Shown here: positions 55,864-63,933 of the stretch, in pieces
How the letters are laid out: every line of letters begins with the position of its first letter
Numbering within the stretch: position 1 is the stretch's first letter
Source: Kocuria coralli
GTDB taxonomy: Bacteria; Actinomycetota; Actinomycetes; Actinomycetales; Micrococcaceae
Direction of reading: 5' to 3'
Assembly: GCF_008831305.1 (NCBI RefSeq)
Contig: NZ_ML708614.1
Coordinates: 143,920-207,919, forward strand
DNA: 64,000 bases
Notes under the pieces: generated by a model
Database searches by the model: none
Told to the model about the DNA's origin: nothing
Seen by the model: only the letters and a program-made list of their open reading frames with translations
Translations under genes and position numbers: made by a program

Positions 55864-57032
55864 CGGCTCACCCTTTCGAAGTCCGACTTGCGGATGCGCA
55901 CATGGGCGCCGGTCACCAGGTCCACGACCTGGGAGATATTCACGTCTGCAGCCGCCGAGAGATAGGCATAGGCGTGCTCGGGGCTCATGGCGAACCTGGT
56001 GACCAGCAGGGAGATCGTGTTGCGGACGGCATGACGGACCGCCACCCTGAGGTCCTCGTCCAGTCCGGTGGGGACCAGCAGCTCCGGGGTCTCGACCAGG
56101 GGGGAGATCAGCTCCCCGAACTCCCGCGCGGCGGTTTCCGCGGTGACGAGCTCGAACCTGACGACGGCCCGCAGCGAGGCCTCCAGTGCGGTCAGGGCGA
56201 CCTCCCCGTCCCCCTGGGCGAAATGCGGGTCGCCCACATACGCCATGGCTCCCGGAACCTGGACCGGGATGAGAATCGAGGAGCCCGCGGTGAGCAGCTT
56301 GACGTCGATATTGCCGCCGTGCGGACCGGGCGGGACGCTGTGCCGTCGCGCTCCAGGCGTGGCCACGCCCATGATCCCCAGGAAGGGTGCGGTGGGGAAC
56401 CGCACCGTCGGCTCCGCCCCCTCGCGCGGAGCCATCCTGGCAGTCGAGGGATCCTCGGGATCCAGGTCGGCGAAGACGCTCACCGTCCCGGGGCTGCGGG
56501 GGTACTCCCCGACCAGGGCCCCACGGCCGTGGCGGTTGGACACGATCCCGTAGGGGACCCGCGCAGCGGTATCGACAAGGGTCATCCGCAGCAGATCCCC
56601 GGGCTGGGCGCCGCGGATCTCTATCGGCCCCGTCACCACGTGGGGGCCGTCGAGCTGCACGTCCCTGGTACGGGTCGCGGCCAGCCGCTGCGCGTCCTCC
56701 AGGACAGCCGACTCCGCAACACCGTGGGCCCCGAAGAACCGCACCGGGTCGGACCCCTGGTCGGCCAGGAGGCCCTCGTGGCTCAAGGTGTCGATGACCA
56801 CCTCCTGACCGGGATCCACCGCCAGGACGGAGGGATCGTCCGCGTTCGGCAGCCTGCCCCAGAAGACCCTGGCCGGGTCAGAGGGCACGTATGCCAGGTC
56901 CGTGCCGGCTCCCGGGATGCCGTCGAGTCCCTCCCCGGCATTGAGGATCGTCGGCAGCCCCGGCTGCAGGGCGGATGGGCGCGACCGCCCGGGCGAGGCC
57001 GCCGTCGTCGGGTCGTCATTGCGTATGGTCAT
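55860..57032 (-). CDS. Acetamidase/formamidase family protein
   Basis: A 390-residue FmdA_AmdA-family amidase. It shows TGPIEIRGAQPGDLLRMTLV, the metal-region RHSVPPGPHGGNIDVK, VPGAMAYVGDPHFAQGDGEV and the late SAAADVNISQVVD. The family hydrolyses formamide, acetamide or other short amides to acid plus ammonia. Paired with an AtzH-amidase, it may act on oxamate or formamide produced from purines. TAGCCT ends 6 nt before the ATG (57030-57032), suggesting a leaderless start. A perfect palindrome lies 54 bp upstream. Confidence 0.88.
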   Translation of the reverse strand: MTIRNDDPTTAASPGRSRPSALQPGLPTILNAGEGLDGIPGAGTDLAYVPSDPARVFWGRLPNADDPSVLAVDPGQEVVIDTLSHEGLLADQGSDPVRFFGAHGVAESAVLEDAQRLAATRTRDVQLDGPHVVTGPIEIRGAQPGDLLRMTLVDTAARVPYGIVSNRHGRGALVGEYPRSPGTVSVFADLDPEDPSTARMAPREGAEPTVRFPTAPFLGIMGVATPGARRHSVPPGPHGGNIDVKLLTAGSSILIPVQVPGAMAYVGDPHFAQGDGEVALTALEASLRAVVRFELVTAETAAREFGELISPLVETPELLVPTGLDEDLRVAVRHAVRNTISLLVTRFAMSPEHAYAYLSAAADVNISQVVDLVTGAHVRIRKSDFERVSR

Positions 57033-57085
57033 GAACCCAGGCTAGGGAGGTCGTTTTACCCGCGTGTTACCGCCGGACGACGAGA

Positions 57086-57101
57086 TGAAACCGTTGTTTC
57101 A
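57086..57101. promoter_or_regulatory. Perfect palindrome TGAAAC-N4-GTTTCA before the formamidase gene
   Basis: A 6+6-bp perfect inverted repeat around CGTT, 54 bp upstream of the formamidase ATG and 32 bp after the preceding TetR stop. Near-copies occur at 54013 and 54113 in the allantoin-operon promoter, so one regulator could control both. Confidence 0.55.
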
Positions 57102-57133
57102 CGGGTGCGGGCGGAAGCGACGCCCCTGGAGAC

Positions 57134-57718
57134 TCACCCCACGGAGCGCATCAGCGTGTCCCGGACCCGCTCCGCCCAGGTCTCGTCGAGGTGCCCTTCG
57201 CGAGCCAGGTGCGCGTAGGCGGAACCGAGCAGGAAATCCACGACGACGCCGAGGTCCGTGCCGGGATCCATCCCGCCGGCGTCGATCTGCAGCTGCAGGA
57301 GCTCCAGGATCTGTTCCATCCGCGGGCGCACGAGGTGGCGGCGCAGGATCCGGGAGGTCTCCGAGTTGGGCTCCGTCAGCAGCGTGACCGCGATCCCCGT
57401 CCCGAGGTCCTGGATGAGCACCCGCAAGGCGGTGTCCAGGGCGCGCGTCCAGTCATCCTGCGTCCAGGCCTGCCGGTCCAGGTCCAGGGGCTTGGGGGCC
57501 AGGTTCTGCTGCGACCGGGCGAGCACATCGTCGACCATCGCGTCGGAGTTGGCGTAACGGCGGTAGATCGATGTCTTGGCCACCCCGGATTCGGCCGCGA
57601 CCGCCTCGATGGACAGGCGGTTGGGCCCTTCCCGGGTGAGGATCCCGAGGACGGCCGCGGTGATCTTCCGGTCCGTGGTCACCGTGCGCGGGTCGGGGGC
57701 GGCGGTCGAATCGTTCAT
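57134..57718 (-). CDS. TetR/AcrR family transcriptional regulator
   Basis: A 194-residue regulator. Its TetR_N HTH (LSIEAVAAESGVAKTSIYRR near residues 34-53) is followed by a C-terminal helical domain of the TetR_C_11-like kind (LIQDLGTGIAVTLLTEPNSE). It sits between the fatty acyl reductase gene and the formamidase gene, all on the same strand, so it could control either set. A palindrome (AGTAC-N8-GTACT, 57781-57798) in its own upstream gap is a possible autoregulatory site. Confidence 0.85.
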   Translation of the reverse strand: MNDSTAAPDPRTVTTDRKITAAVLGILTREGPNRLSIEAVAAESGVAKTSIYRRYANSDAMVDDVLARSQQNLAPKPLDLDRQAWTQDDWTRALDTALRVLIQDLGTGIAVTLLTEPNSETSRILRRHLVRPRMEQILELLQLQIDAGGMDPGTDLGVVVDFLLGSAYAHLAREGHLDETWAERVRDTLMRSVG

Positions 57719-57843
57719 GGGCTCACGCCTGCGCGTCGAGCGGCCCCGGCACCGTGCGGGGGCGGAGCTGGTCAGCGTCCAGTACCGCCCGGCGTACTCG
57801 TGCCGGGGTGCTCGCGAACTCGTCGGTCTCTGGGGCCATGGGG

Positions 57844-60087
57844 TCAGTGCCGCTTCCAGTCCTCGATCGGCCAGTGGCTGCGCTTGGCCAGGCGGTAGAG
57901 GGGGATGTCGGGGTTGACGGCGTACGGGTGGCCCACTAGCCCCAGCCAGGAGGCATCCGCCACCGAGTCGCCGTAACCGAAGGAGCGGGAGAGGTCGAAG
58001 CCGTTGTCCTCCGCGTACTTCTTCAGCCACTGGGCGCGCGCCTCGTCGACCAGGGGCGGTGTGGCCAGATAACCGGTCAGGACACCGTCCCGCTCCACCA
58101 TGGATCCGGCGATGACCTCGTCGAAGAGGTCGGCCACCGGGGAGATCAGCAGGTCCAGGGACCCGGTGACCAGGACCGTGCGATGTCCTGCTGCGCGGTG
58201 CTCCTCGATCCGGGCCAGTGCGCCGGGCTTGAGCACCTTGAGCATCTCCTCGCCCAGCTTGCCGTCCATGGCCGCGCGGAGCTTGGCCACCGGGATGCCC
58301 TCGTATCGACGCATGAAGGCCCGCACGAACTCGCCCCGGTCACGACGCTCCGCCTTCAGGTAGGTGGGCGTCGTGCGGACCGCGTCCAGCAGATCGGCCG
58401 GCCGCTTCGCCGCGGGCAGCACCCGGCGCTGCACCGCGAAGTACTGGGAGACCACCGTGGAGTCGAGCACGGTGCCCTCGAGGTCGAAGATCGCCACGAC
58501 GTCGGTGGCGGGCTTCAGCTTCTTCCGGGGCCTCTGGGAACGGCGGGCACGAGCCGAGGACGCCCGCGAGTAGGCGCGGGTCATCTCCGTCAGCGCGGGA
58601 AGGTGGATCGCCTGCCAGTAGGTCTTCCAGTCGATGTCGCGGGGGTCGAAGGTCCGGTCCTCGGGCGTGCCCTCGGGCAGCGAGGCGTTCAGCGCACGGG
58701 TGTTGGTGTCGTCGAAGACCATCTCGGTACGCGTGTAGTTCTGGTAGAGGTCCACGTAGGTCCGTAGCGACCCCAGGCCGGACTGCACCTTGTGCAGGGA
58801 GTTGGTCCATTCCAGCGTGCGCCTGGTGGACGGCAGCAGGGCGCTGACCCGCCCGCCCCACTCGGCCAGCTTCTCCTTGCCGGCCAGGGTCCGCACCACG
58901 GCGTTGTTGGCCGGGAACTTCCACTCGGGCACGACCACGGGCTTGCCGTCCGCGCCTTCCACCGGGTTCTCCAGGAAGTACTCGCGCACGAAGCCGTACA
59001 TCTCGTGGAACGGCTCCGGGTTCGATGCTCCCGAGCAGATCTGGTAGTAGTCGGCTTGCTCGCGATCGCCTCCCGCTTCGCCGCGGTGCCCGTTGACCAC
59101 CAGCGCGGTGATGGCATTGACGACGAAATCCACGGGGATCACGTCGAGCACCGAATCCGGCAGCCCCGGGAACTCGGGGAGGGCGCCCTTGGCGTAGGCC
59201 ATGATCAGGGGGTCCGCCACCTTGTAGCCGTCGATCCACCCGGGATGCGGGTGGCGCAGTGCGGACTCGATGATCGCCGGACGCACCACGGACAGGCGGT
59301 GGCCGCTGCCGCCCCACAGGTCCTCCGCCACCCGTTCGCCCATGGCCTTGGTGAAGGTGTAGATGTCCGTCCAGCCAAGGGATTGAGCCCTGGTGCGCCC
59401 GAGGTCCACCAGGCGCTGCGTGATCCACGCGGTACGCTCCGTCTCGGCGCTCTGCGCCACCGACTTCGGGCCGCGTTTGCCGCTGGTGCGCGTGGCCGAC
59501 TGGATGAACGAGTCGAGCTGCTCCGGCGTACGCGTCGCCAGCTCCGCCTCCTCGCGGGCAGCCACCGCGTAATCGAACTCGCGGCGCCAGTCGACATCGT
59601 GATCGATGGGCGCCTCGGGCCTCAGGCCCTTCGCGATGCCGCCCACGTAGCAGGTGGACACGTGGACGACGTGCGGGTCCTGCCCCGATGCCAGCAGGGC
59701 CTCGTACAGGCTCAGCGCACCGCCCACGTTGGTCGTGAACGCCTCATCGATCGGCGGATCGAAGGAGACCGTGGAGGCCGAGTGCACCACGACGTCGAAA
59801 GGCTGGTCGATGCCCTTCAGCGCCGCGAGGTCCCCCTCCAGGACGTCGGTGCGCTCCTGGAAGATCCGCTTGGCCTCGTCGTCGCCCACCCGCTCCCGCC
59901 AGGCCTTGAACACGGGCTTGCGGAAGAGCTGGTCCAGCCGGGTCCGGGCGGTGATCTCCCCCTTCGGACGGATCACAGCGGTGATGTGCACGTTGTCCTC
60001 TGATGAGAGCAAGCGCTCCATCACAGCCTGCCCCAGGAATCCGGTAGCGCCCGTCAGCAGGACTCGCTTCGTAGTGGTCTCAGACAA
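57844..60087 (-). CDS. Fatty acyl-CoA reductase fused to a HAD-family domain
   Basis: A 747-residue two-part protein. Residues 1-500 are an extended SDR of the fatty acyl reductase (FAR_N/NAD_binding_4) type: GATGFLG (13-19), HSASTVSFD, HVSTCYVGG and catalytic Tyr243-Lys247 in YTFTK. Such enzymes reduce acyl-CoA to fatty aldehyde or alcohol. Residues about 530-747 form a SerB-like HAD fold: motif I FDLEGT (Asp535), motif II SLDLL (Ser643) and motif IV GDSVAD (706-711). Glu537 replaces the usual second Asp, so phosphatase activity is uncertain. The start is TTG 60085-60087 with GAGGAG 5 nt upstream. It is divergent from three lipid genes and proposed to supply fatty alcohol for ether-lipid synthesis. 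Confidence 0.88.
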   Translation of the reverse strand: MSETTTKRVLLTGATGFLGQAVMERLLSSEDNVHITAVIRPKGEITARTRLDQLFRKPVFKAWRERVGDDEAKRIFQERTDVLEGDLAALKGIDQPFDVVVHSASTVSFDPPIDEAFTTNVGGALSLYEALLASGQDPHVVHVSTCYVGGIAKGLRPEAPIDHDVDWRREFDYAVAAREEAELATRTPEQLDSFIQSATRTSGKRGPKSVAQSAETERTAWITQRLVDLGRTRAQSLGWTDIYTFTKAMGERVAEDLWGGSGHRLSVVRPAIIESALRHPHPGWIDGYKVADPLIMAYAKGALPEFPGLPDSVLDVIPVDFVVNAITALVVNGHRGEAGGDREQADYYQICSGASNPEPFHEMYGFVREYFLENPVEGADGKPVVVPEWKFPANNAVVRTLAGKEKLAEWGGRVSALLPSTRRTLEWTNSLHKVQSGLGSLRTYVDLYQNYTRTEMVFDDTNTRALNASLPEGTPEDRTFDPRDIDWKTYWQAIHLPALTEMTRAYSRASSARARRSQRPRKKLKPATDVVAIFDLEGTVLDSTVVSQYFAVQRRVLPAAKRPADLLDAVRTTPTYLKAERRDRGEFVRAFMRRYEGIPVAKLRAAMDGKLGEEMLKVLKPGALARIEEHRAAGHRTVLVTGSLDLLISPVADLFDEVIAGSMVERDGVLTGYLATPPLVDEARAQWLKKYAEDNGFDLSRSFGYGDSVADASWLGLVGHPYAVNPDIPLYRLAKRSHWPIEDWKRH

Positions 60088-60416
60088 CGGTTCTCCTCAT
60101 GCCCGCTCCGGGGCGGTTTGTCGGCACCCGCCGCTCTAGGCGGCGCGCTCCGGCTCTGCTTCATGGTCATGGATGGCGGTGAATCGTCTCATCGTTTCCT
60201 GAGCGCGGTCCATGGCCTCGGTTCACGTTCGGTTCGGGAATGTTCTTCAGGATCTCACGACGACGCTCTCGAGCGCCTCCGCTGCACCCCTGGGCCCGGT
60301 CACGACGTCTCCGATGGATACGGCCGGATGGGCCGCTCGATACCAGATGGGTCACGTGCCGTCCCGGAGCGGATCCGCCCGTTACGCTACGCCTACCGTA
60401 GTGTACCGTGGTCCCC
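60088..60416. other. Divergent intergenic control region of the lipid locus
   Basis: A 329-bp gene-free stretch between the reductase fusion and the SDR. I see no conserved ORF. It contains the reductase's Shine-Dalgarno, a GC-rich middle, and a 23-bp palindrome just before the SDR start. The promoters of both directions should lie here. Confidence 0.6.
60383..60405. promoter_or_regulatory. 23-bp palindrome before the lipid SDR gene
   Basis: TACGCTACG-CCTAC-CGTAGTGTA: 9-bp arms with one mismatch, ending 12 bp before the ATG and covering the likely -10 (TAGTGT at 60399-60404 or TACGCT at 60383-60388). Length and symmetry suit a TetR-type dimer; the TetR regulator at 57134 is a candidate. Confidence 0.55.
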
Positions 60417-61202
60417 ATGTTCACCGCTTTGATCACGGGAGGGACCTCGGGGATCGGCGCCGCATTCGCGAAGGCGCTGGCTCGCCGAGGTCTGAACCTC
60501 GTTCTGGTAGCCCGGGACGAGACCAGGCTTCAGGAAGTCGCGGCAGGTCTACGGGACCGGTACCGCATCGAGGTCGAGACGATTGCCGCCGACCTCGGCG
60601 ACCAGGAGGAGGTCGCCCGCGTCGCGACGCGCATCGAGCACCCCGACCATCCGGTGGACATCCTGATCAACAACGCGGGCTTCTCGGTCAAGGGTGCGAT
60701 CTCCGCTCCGGACCATCGGCTTCATGACGCGGGCTTCGACGTCATGTGCCGGGCCGTCATGGTGCTCTCCTCTGCTGCGGCGCGGGCCATGACCCCACGT
60801 GGCCGCGGCTGGATCCTGAATGTGTCCTCGGTGGCCGGCGAGGTCGCCATGGGCCCGTACTCGGCCATCAAGTCCTGGACCACGACCTTCACGGAGTCCC
60901 TGGCCGTCGAGCTCAGGGGAACCGGCGTGCACGTCACCGCGCTTCTTCCCGGCTGGGTGCGCACGGAGTTCCATTCGCGTGCGGGCATCAGCGGCTCGTC
61001 CATCCCGAGCTGGCTCTGGCTCGACGCCGACAAGCTGGTGGAGGAGGCCCTCAAGGACGTCTCCCGCGGGAAGACGCTGTCGATCCCCACGCTTCGATAC
61101 AAGGCCCTCATGTGCGTGGTCAAGTACGCACCGCGCTCCGGAATCCGCCTGGCTTCCGGATGGCTCAACGGCGCACGCGCCCGGGAGAAGGCACAGCCAT
61201 GA
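60417..61202 (+). CDS. SDR-family reductase, candidate acyl/alkyl-DHAP reductase
   Basis: A 261-residue classical SDR. It has TGGTSGIG (7-14), NNAG (85-88), catalytic Ser near 137-138 (NVSSVAG) and the Tyr148/Lys152 pair in YSAIK. Arg33 after the second strand (LVARDE) favours NADPH. The C-terminal half has a hydrophobic stretch (YKALMCVVKYAPRSGIRLAS), as in membrane-associated lipid reductases. Its gene overlaps the acyltransferase gene as ATGA. The proposed role, reduction of the 2-keto group of acyl- or alkyl-DHAP, is inferred only from its partners. GTG 60408 is an alternative start. Confidence 0.8.
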   Translation: MFTALITGGTSGIGAAFAKALARRGLNLVLVARDETRLQEVAAGLRDRYRIEVETIAADLGDQEEVARVATRIEHPDHPVDILINNAGFSVKGAISAPDHRLHDAGFDVMCRAVMVLSSAAARAMTPRGRGWILNVSSVAGEVAMGPYSAIKSWTTTFTESLAVELRGTGVHVTALLPGWVRTEFHSRAGISGSSIPSWLWLDADKLVEEALKDVSRGKTLSIPTLRYKALMCVVKYAPRSGIRLASGWLNGARAREKAQP

Positions 61203-62044
61203 CAGAACATGACAAGTCCCCGGCCACGGACCGGTTCAAGGCGATCGCAGCGCGGCGGCACCGGGAACCGTCCGAGCCCGCTCCGCCGGTCCTCGAGAGC
61301 ATCGACGCTCACGGAGCTCCTCCGGAGGATCACGGCCCCACGCCCGTAGCCCCGCCCGCCGAATCAGCGCAGATCGGACTGGAGCATTTCACGGACCCTG
61401 GCCGGCGAAGGATGCGGGCGATCGCCCGGGGGATCTTCTTCAACGGACTGGTCGACCGCACCATCCGCCGCCGCGTGGAGCGCAAGCCGGGAGCCGAGAG
61501 CCTTCGCGGCGCCTGCGTGGTCGTGGCCAACCACTCCAGCCACCTGGATGCGCCCCTGGTCATGAGCTCCCTGCCGGTCAATCTGCGGCAGAGCGTGGCG
61601 ACCGGCGTGGCCGCCGACTACTTCTTCACCACGTGGTACAAGAAGCTGTTCACCCAGCTGCTCTTCAACGCCTTCCCCATCGACCGCACGGGCACGGGCG
61701 AGAACCGGGGGCTATCCCGCAAGCTGCTCGCCGCGGGAATCCCGGTACTGGTCTTTCCCGAGGGCACGCGGTCCAAGGACGGGCGCATGCGTGATTTCAA
61801 GGTCGGCGCTGCCGCCCTGGCCTCCTCGATCAAGGTTCCGGTCCTGCCGGTGGCCCTGATCGGCGCGCATGAGGCCATGCCCCGGGACACGTCCTGGCCG
61901 CGCAGGGGTCGTCCGCCCGTCGTCGTCGCCATCGGCGAGCCGCTGTATGCACGCAAGAACGAATCGACCGTGGCCTTCAACGATCGCATTCAGGCCACGG
62001 TGCGCTCCTTGTATCGCGAGTACCGACCGCTGATCGACGGCTGA
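61199..62044 (+). CDS. PlsC-type lipid acyltransferase
   Basis: A 281-residue lysophosphatidate-type acyltransferase. The first 65 residues are polar and disordered. The core has motif I NHSSHLDAP (His112, Asp117), the acceptor-phosphate Arg (FPIDRTGTGE), motif III FPEGTR (186-191) and motif IV VPVLPVALIG. The family acylates lysophosphatidate, glycerol-3-phosphate or related polyols. In this locus it could make acyl-DHAP (GNPAT-like) or acylate the sn-2 position of alkyl-glycerol-3-phosphate. It is translationally coupled to the SDR, whose stop overlaps its ATG (ATGA). Confidence 0.87.
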   Translation: MTEHDKSPATDRFKAIAARRHREPSEPAPPVLESIDAHGAPPEDHGPTPVAPPAESAQIGLEHFTDPGRRRMRAIARGIFFNGLVDRTIRRRVERKPGAESLRGACVVVANHSSHLDAPLVMSSLPVNLRQSVATGVAADYFFTTWYKKLFTQLLFNAFPIDRTGTGENRGLSRKLLAAGIPVLVFPEGTRSKDGRMRDFKVGAAALASSIKVPVLPVALIGAHEAMPRDTSWPRRGRPPVVVAIGEPLYARKNESTVAFNDRIQATVRSLYREYRPLIDG

Positions 62045-62137
62045 CCGCTCCGGGCGCATCGCTACCCGTTTTCCTCGCGGTCGCAACGCGCCCCGCGCGT
62101 AGAGTCGCCGGATGAACCGTATGGAAAAGAGGTAGCA

Positions 62138-63865
62138 GTGCCAAACGTCAAGCATCAGAAATGGTGGGGCTGGGGCGAGGAGAACGTCTTCTTCACCTGG
62201 GAGAACAAACCGGCTTTCGCCCCCCTGGTGAAGCGCGCCGTGGGGATCGACCTGCGCCCCCGCCAACGCGACACCGTGGACTTCGCCACCGCTGATGTCC
62301 CGGGGTCGCAGATCTCCGACGACGACCTGCAGGCCCTGCGCGAGATCGTGGGGGCCACCCACACCGTGCTCGACGACGAGCTGCGCATCGTGCACTGGGC
62401 GGGGAAGTCCGTCACCGACATCATCAAGACGCTCCAGAACCGCTTCGAACGCGTCCCCGACGCCGTGGTCTACCCCGGCTCGGAAGACGAGGTCCAGGCC
62501 CTGGTCAAAGCCGCGGTCGAGCGGGATCTCGTGCTGATCCCCTTCGGCGGCGGCTCCAGCATCTCCCGCAGCCTCCAGCCACGCCCCGAAGAGACCAGGA
62601 CCGTGGTCTCCGTCAATCTGGGACGTCTCAACCAGGTCCTCGAGATCGATGAGGTCTCCGGCCTGGCCCGCATTCAGGCCGGAGTTCTCGGCCCGGACAT
62701 GGAGGAGCAGCTCAACGGCCGCGGCTGGACCCTGGGACATTTCCCGGACTCGTTCAACCACTCGACCCTGGGCGGCTGGGCAGCCACCCGCTCCTCCGGC
62801 ATGCAGTCGGATAAATACGGCGATATCGCCGACATCATCCGGGGCATGAACGCGGTGCGTCCCGGCGGTGTGGTCAAGCTGCGGCCCTTGCCGTCGACCT
62901 CCACCGGTCCGTCCTTGCGCGAGATGTTCATCGGCTCGGAAGGGCGCCTGGGCATTATCACCGAGCTGTGGGTCCAGGTGCATCGCATAGCCGAGCACCG
63001 CGAGGTGATCGCCTACATGTTCCCCACCTGGCAGCAGGGCCTCACGGCCATGCGCCTGATCCACGAGGCCGAGGTCCACACGACCTTCGCCCGGATCTCC
63101 GACGCCCGCGAGACCGAGTTCTCCCTGGCAACGCAGAAGGCCCCCACCTCGCTGAAGAAGACCGTGGCCGCCAAGGGCCAGGACGCCCTCTGGGCCGTGA
63201 TGCGCCGCCGCGGGTGGGATACCTCGGCCATGTGCATCGCCTACGTCTGCTTCGAGGGCGCCAAGGACGACGTCGCTCGGAAGAAGAAGGTCGTTGCTGG
63301 CATCGTCAAGAAACAGGGCGCTCTCACCCTGGGGTCAGGGCCTGGTGCCCTGTACGACCAGAAGAAGTTCGACACCCCGTACCTTCGGGACTTCCTTCTC
63401 GAGCAGGGCGTGATCGGCGATGTCTCCGAGACGGCGGCCCCCTGGGCGAGACTGACCACCGTTCACAAGAACGTCTACGAGGCGGCCCAGTCGGCCTTCG
63501 ACGAGCTCGGCAAGACCGGCTGGATCATGAGCCACATGTCGCACTCCTACCACTCGGGGGCATGCCTCTACTTCACCTTCGCCTTCGAGTTCACCGAAGA
63601 CGTCGATCGCGAGTACGCACTGGTCAAGACCCGCATTCAGCAGGCTTTCATCGACGCCGGTGGCACTCTGTCCCATCACCACGGCGTGGGGGCCGAGCAC
63701 AGCCCCTGGATGGAGCAGGACGTCTCACCCGAAGGTGTTGAACTCATGCGCGGGCTGTTCAGGACCGCCGATCCGGGAGAGAACTTCAATCCGGGTAAGG
63801 TCCTGGATTCGCCGGACACCCTTTTCAAGGTCTTGGGTTCCGAAGGTTCGGGTCAGGAGCAGTAG
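62138..63865 (+). CDS. Alkyl-DHAP synthase (AGPS)-like FAD enzyme
   Basis: A 575-residue flavoprotein. The N-terminal KWWGWG opening, the PCMH FAD domain (PDAVVYPGSEDEVQALVKAA, LIPFGGGSSI, residues 107-142), HFPDSFNHSTLGGWAATRSS (201-220) and the C-terminal SHMSHSYHSGACLYFTFAFE and GTLSHHHGVG (HHH at 513-515) all match the eukaryotic alkylglycerone-phosphate synthase family more closely than D-lactate or glycolate oxidases. AGPS swaps the acyl chain of acyl-DHAP for a fatty alcohol, forming the ether bond. The GTG start has GAGG 5 nt upstream. The 93-bp gap from the acyltransferase may hold a separate promoter (TAGAGT at 62100). A strong terminator follows. Confidence 0.88.
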   Translation: MPNVKHQKWWGWGEENVFFTWENKPAFAPLVKRAVGIDLRPRQRDTVDFATADVPGSQISDDDLQALREIVGATHTVLDDELRIVHWAGKSVTDIIKTLQNRFERVPDAVVYPGSEDEVQALVKAAVERDLVLIPFGGGSSISRSLQPRPEETRTVVSVNLGRLNQVLEIDEVSGLARIQAGVLGPDMEEQLNGRGWTLGHFPDSFNHSTLGGWAATRSSGMQSDKYGDIADIIRGMNAVRPGGVVKLRPLPSTSTGPSLREMFIGSEGRLGIITELWVQVHRIAEHREVIAYMFPTWQQGLTAMRLIHEAEVHTTFARISDARETEFSLATQKAPTSLKKTVAAKGQDALWAVMRRRGWDTSAMCIAYVCFEGAKDDVARKKKVVAGIVKKQGALTLGSGPGALYDQKKFDTPYLRDFLLEQGVIGDVSETAAPWARLTTVHKNVYEAAQSAFDELGKTGWIMSHMSHSYHSGACLYFTFAFEFTEDVDREYALVKTRIQQAFIDAGGTLSHHHGVGAEHSPWMEQDVSPEGVELMRGLFRTADPGENFNPGKVLDSPDTLFKVLGSEGSGQEQ

Positions 63866-63900
63866 AACCCGGAGTTCTGCCCACCCACCCGATAGGCATA

Positions 63901-63933
63901 GGAAAAGCCGCCCCCGTCGGGGGCGGCTTTTCC
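63901..63933 (+). terminator. Rho-independent terminator of the lipid operon
   Basis: A perfect 15-bp stem starting GGAAAAGCC and ending GGCTTTTCC, with a GTC loop, 35 bp after the AGPS-like stop. A/T-rich ends on both sides allow bidirectional use. The last 67 bp of the window hold no recognisable gene. Confidence 0.88.

Noticed and set aside
57781..57798. AGTAC-N8-GTACT palindrome upstream of the second TetR gene as a firm operator
   Set aside because: The arms are only 5 bp and the sequence differs from the 23-bp palindrome before the lipid operon, so it is kept only as a weak autoregulation candidate.
62138..63865. D-lactate dehydrogenase or glycolate oxidase (GlcD) annotation for the flavoprotein
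   Set aside because: The FAD domain is shared, but the N-terminal WGWG, SHMSHSY and HHHGVG segments and the lipid-gene context fit alkyl-DHAP synthase; the general oxidase label would hide this.
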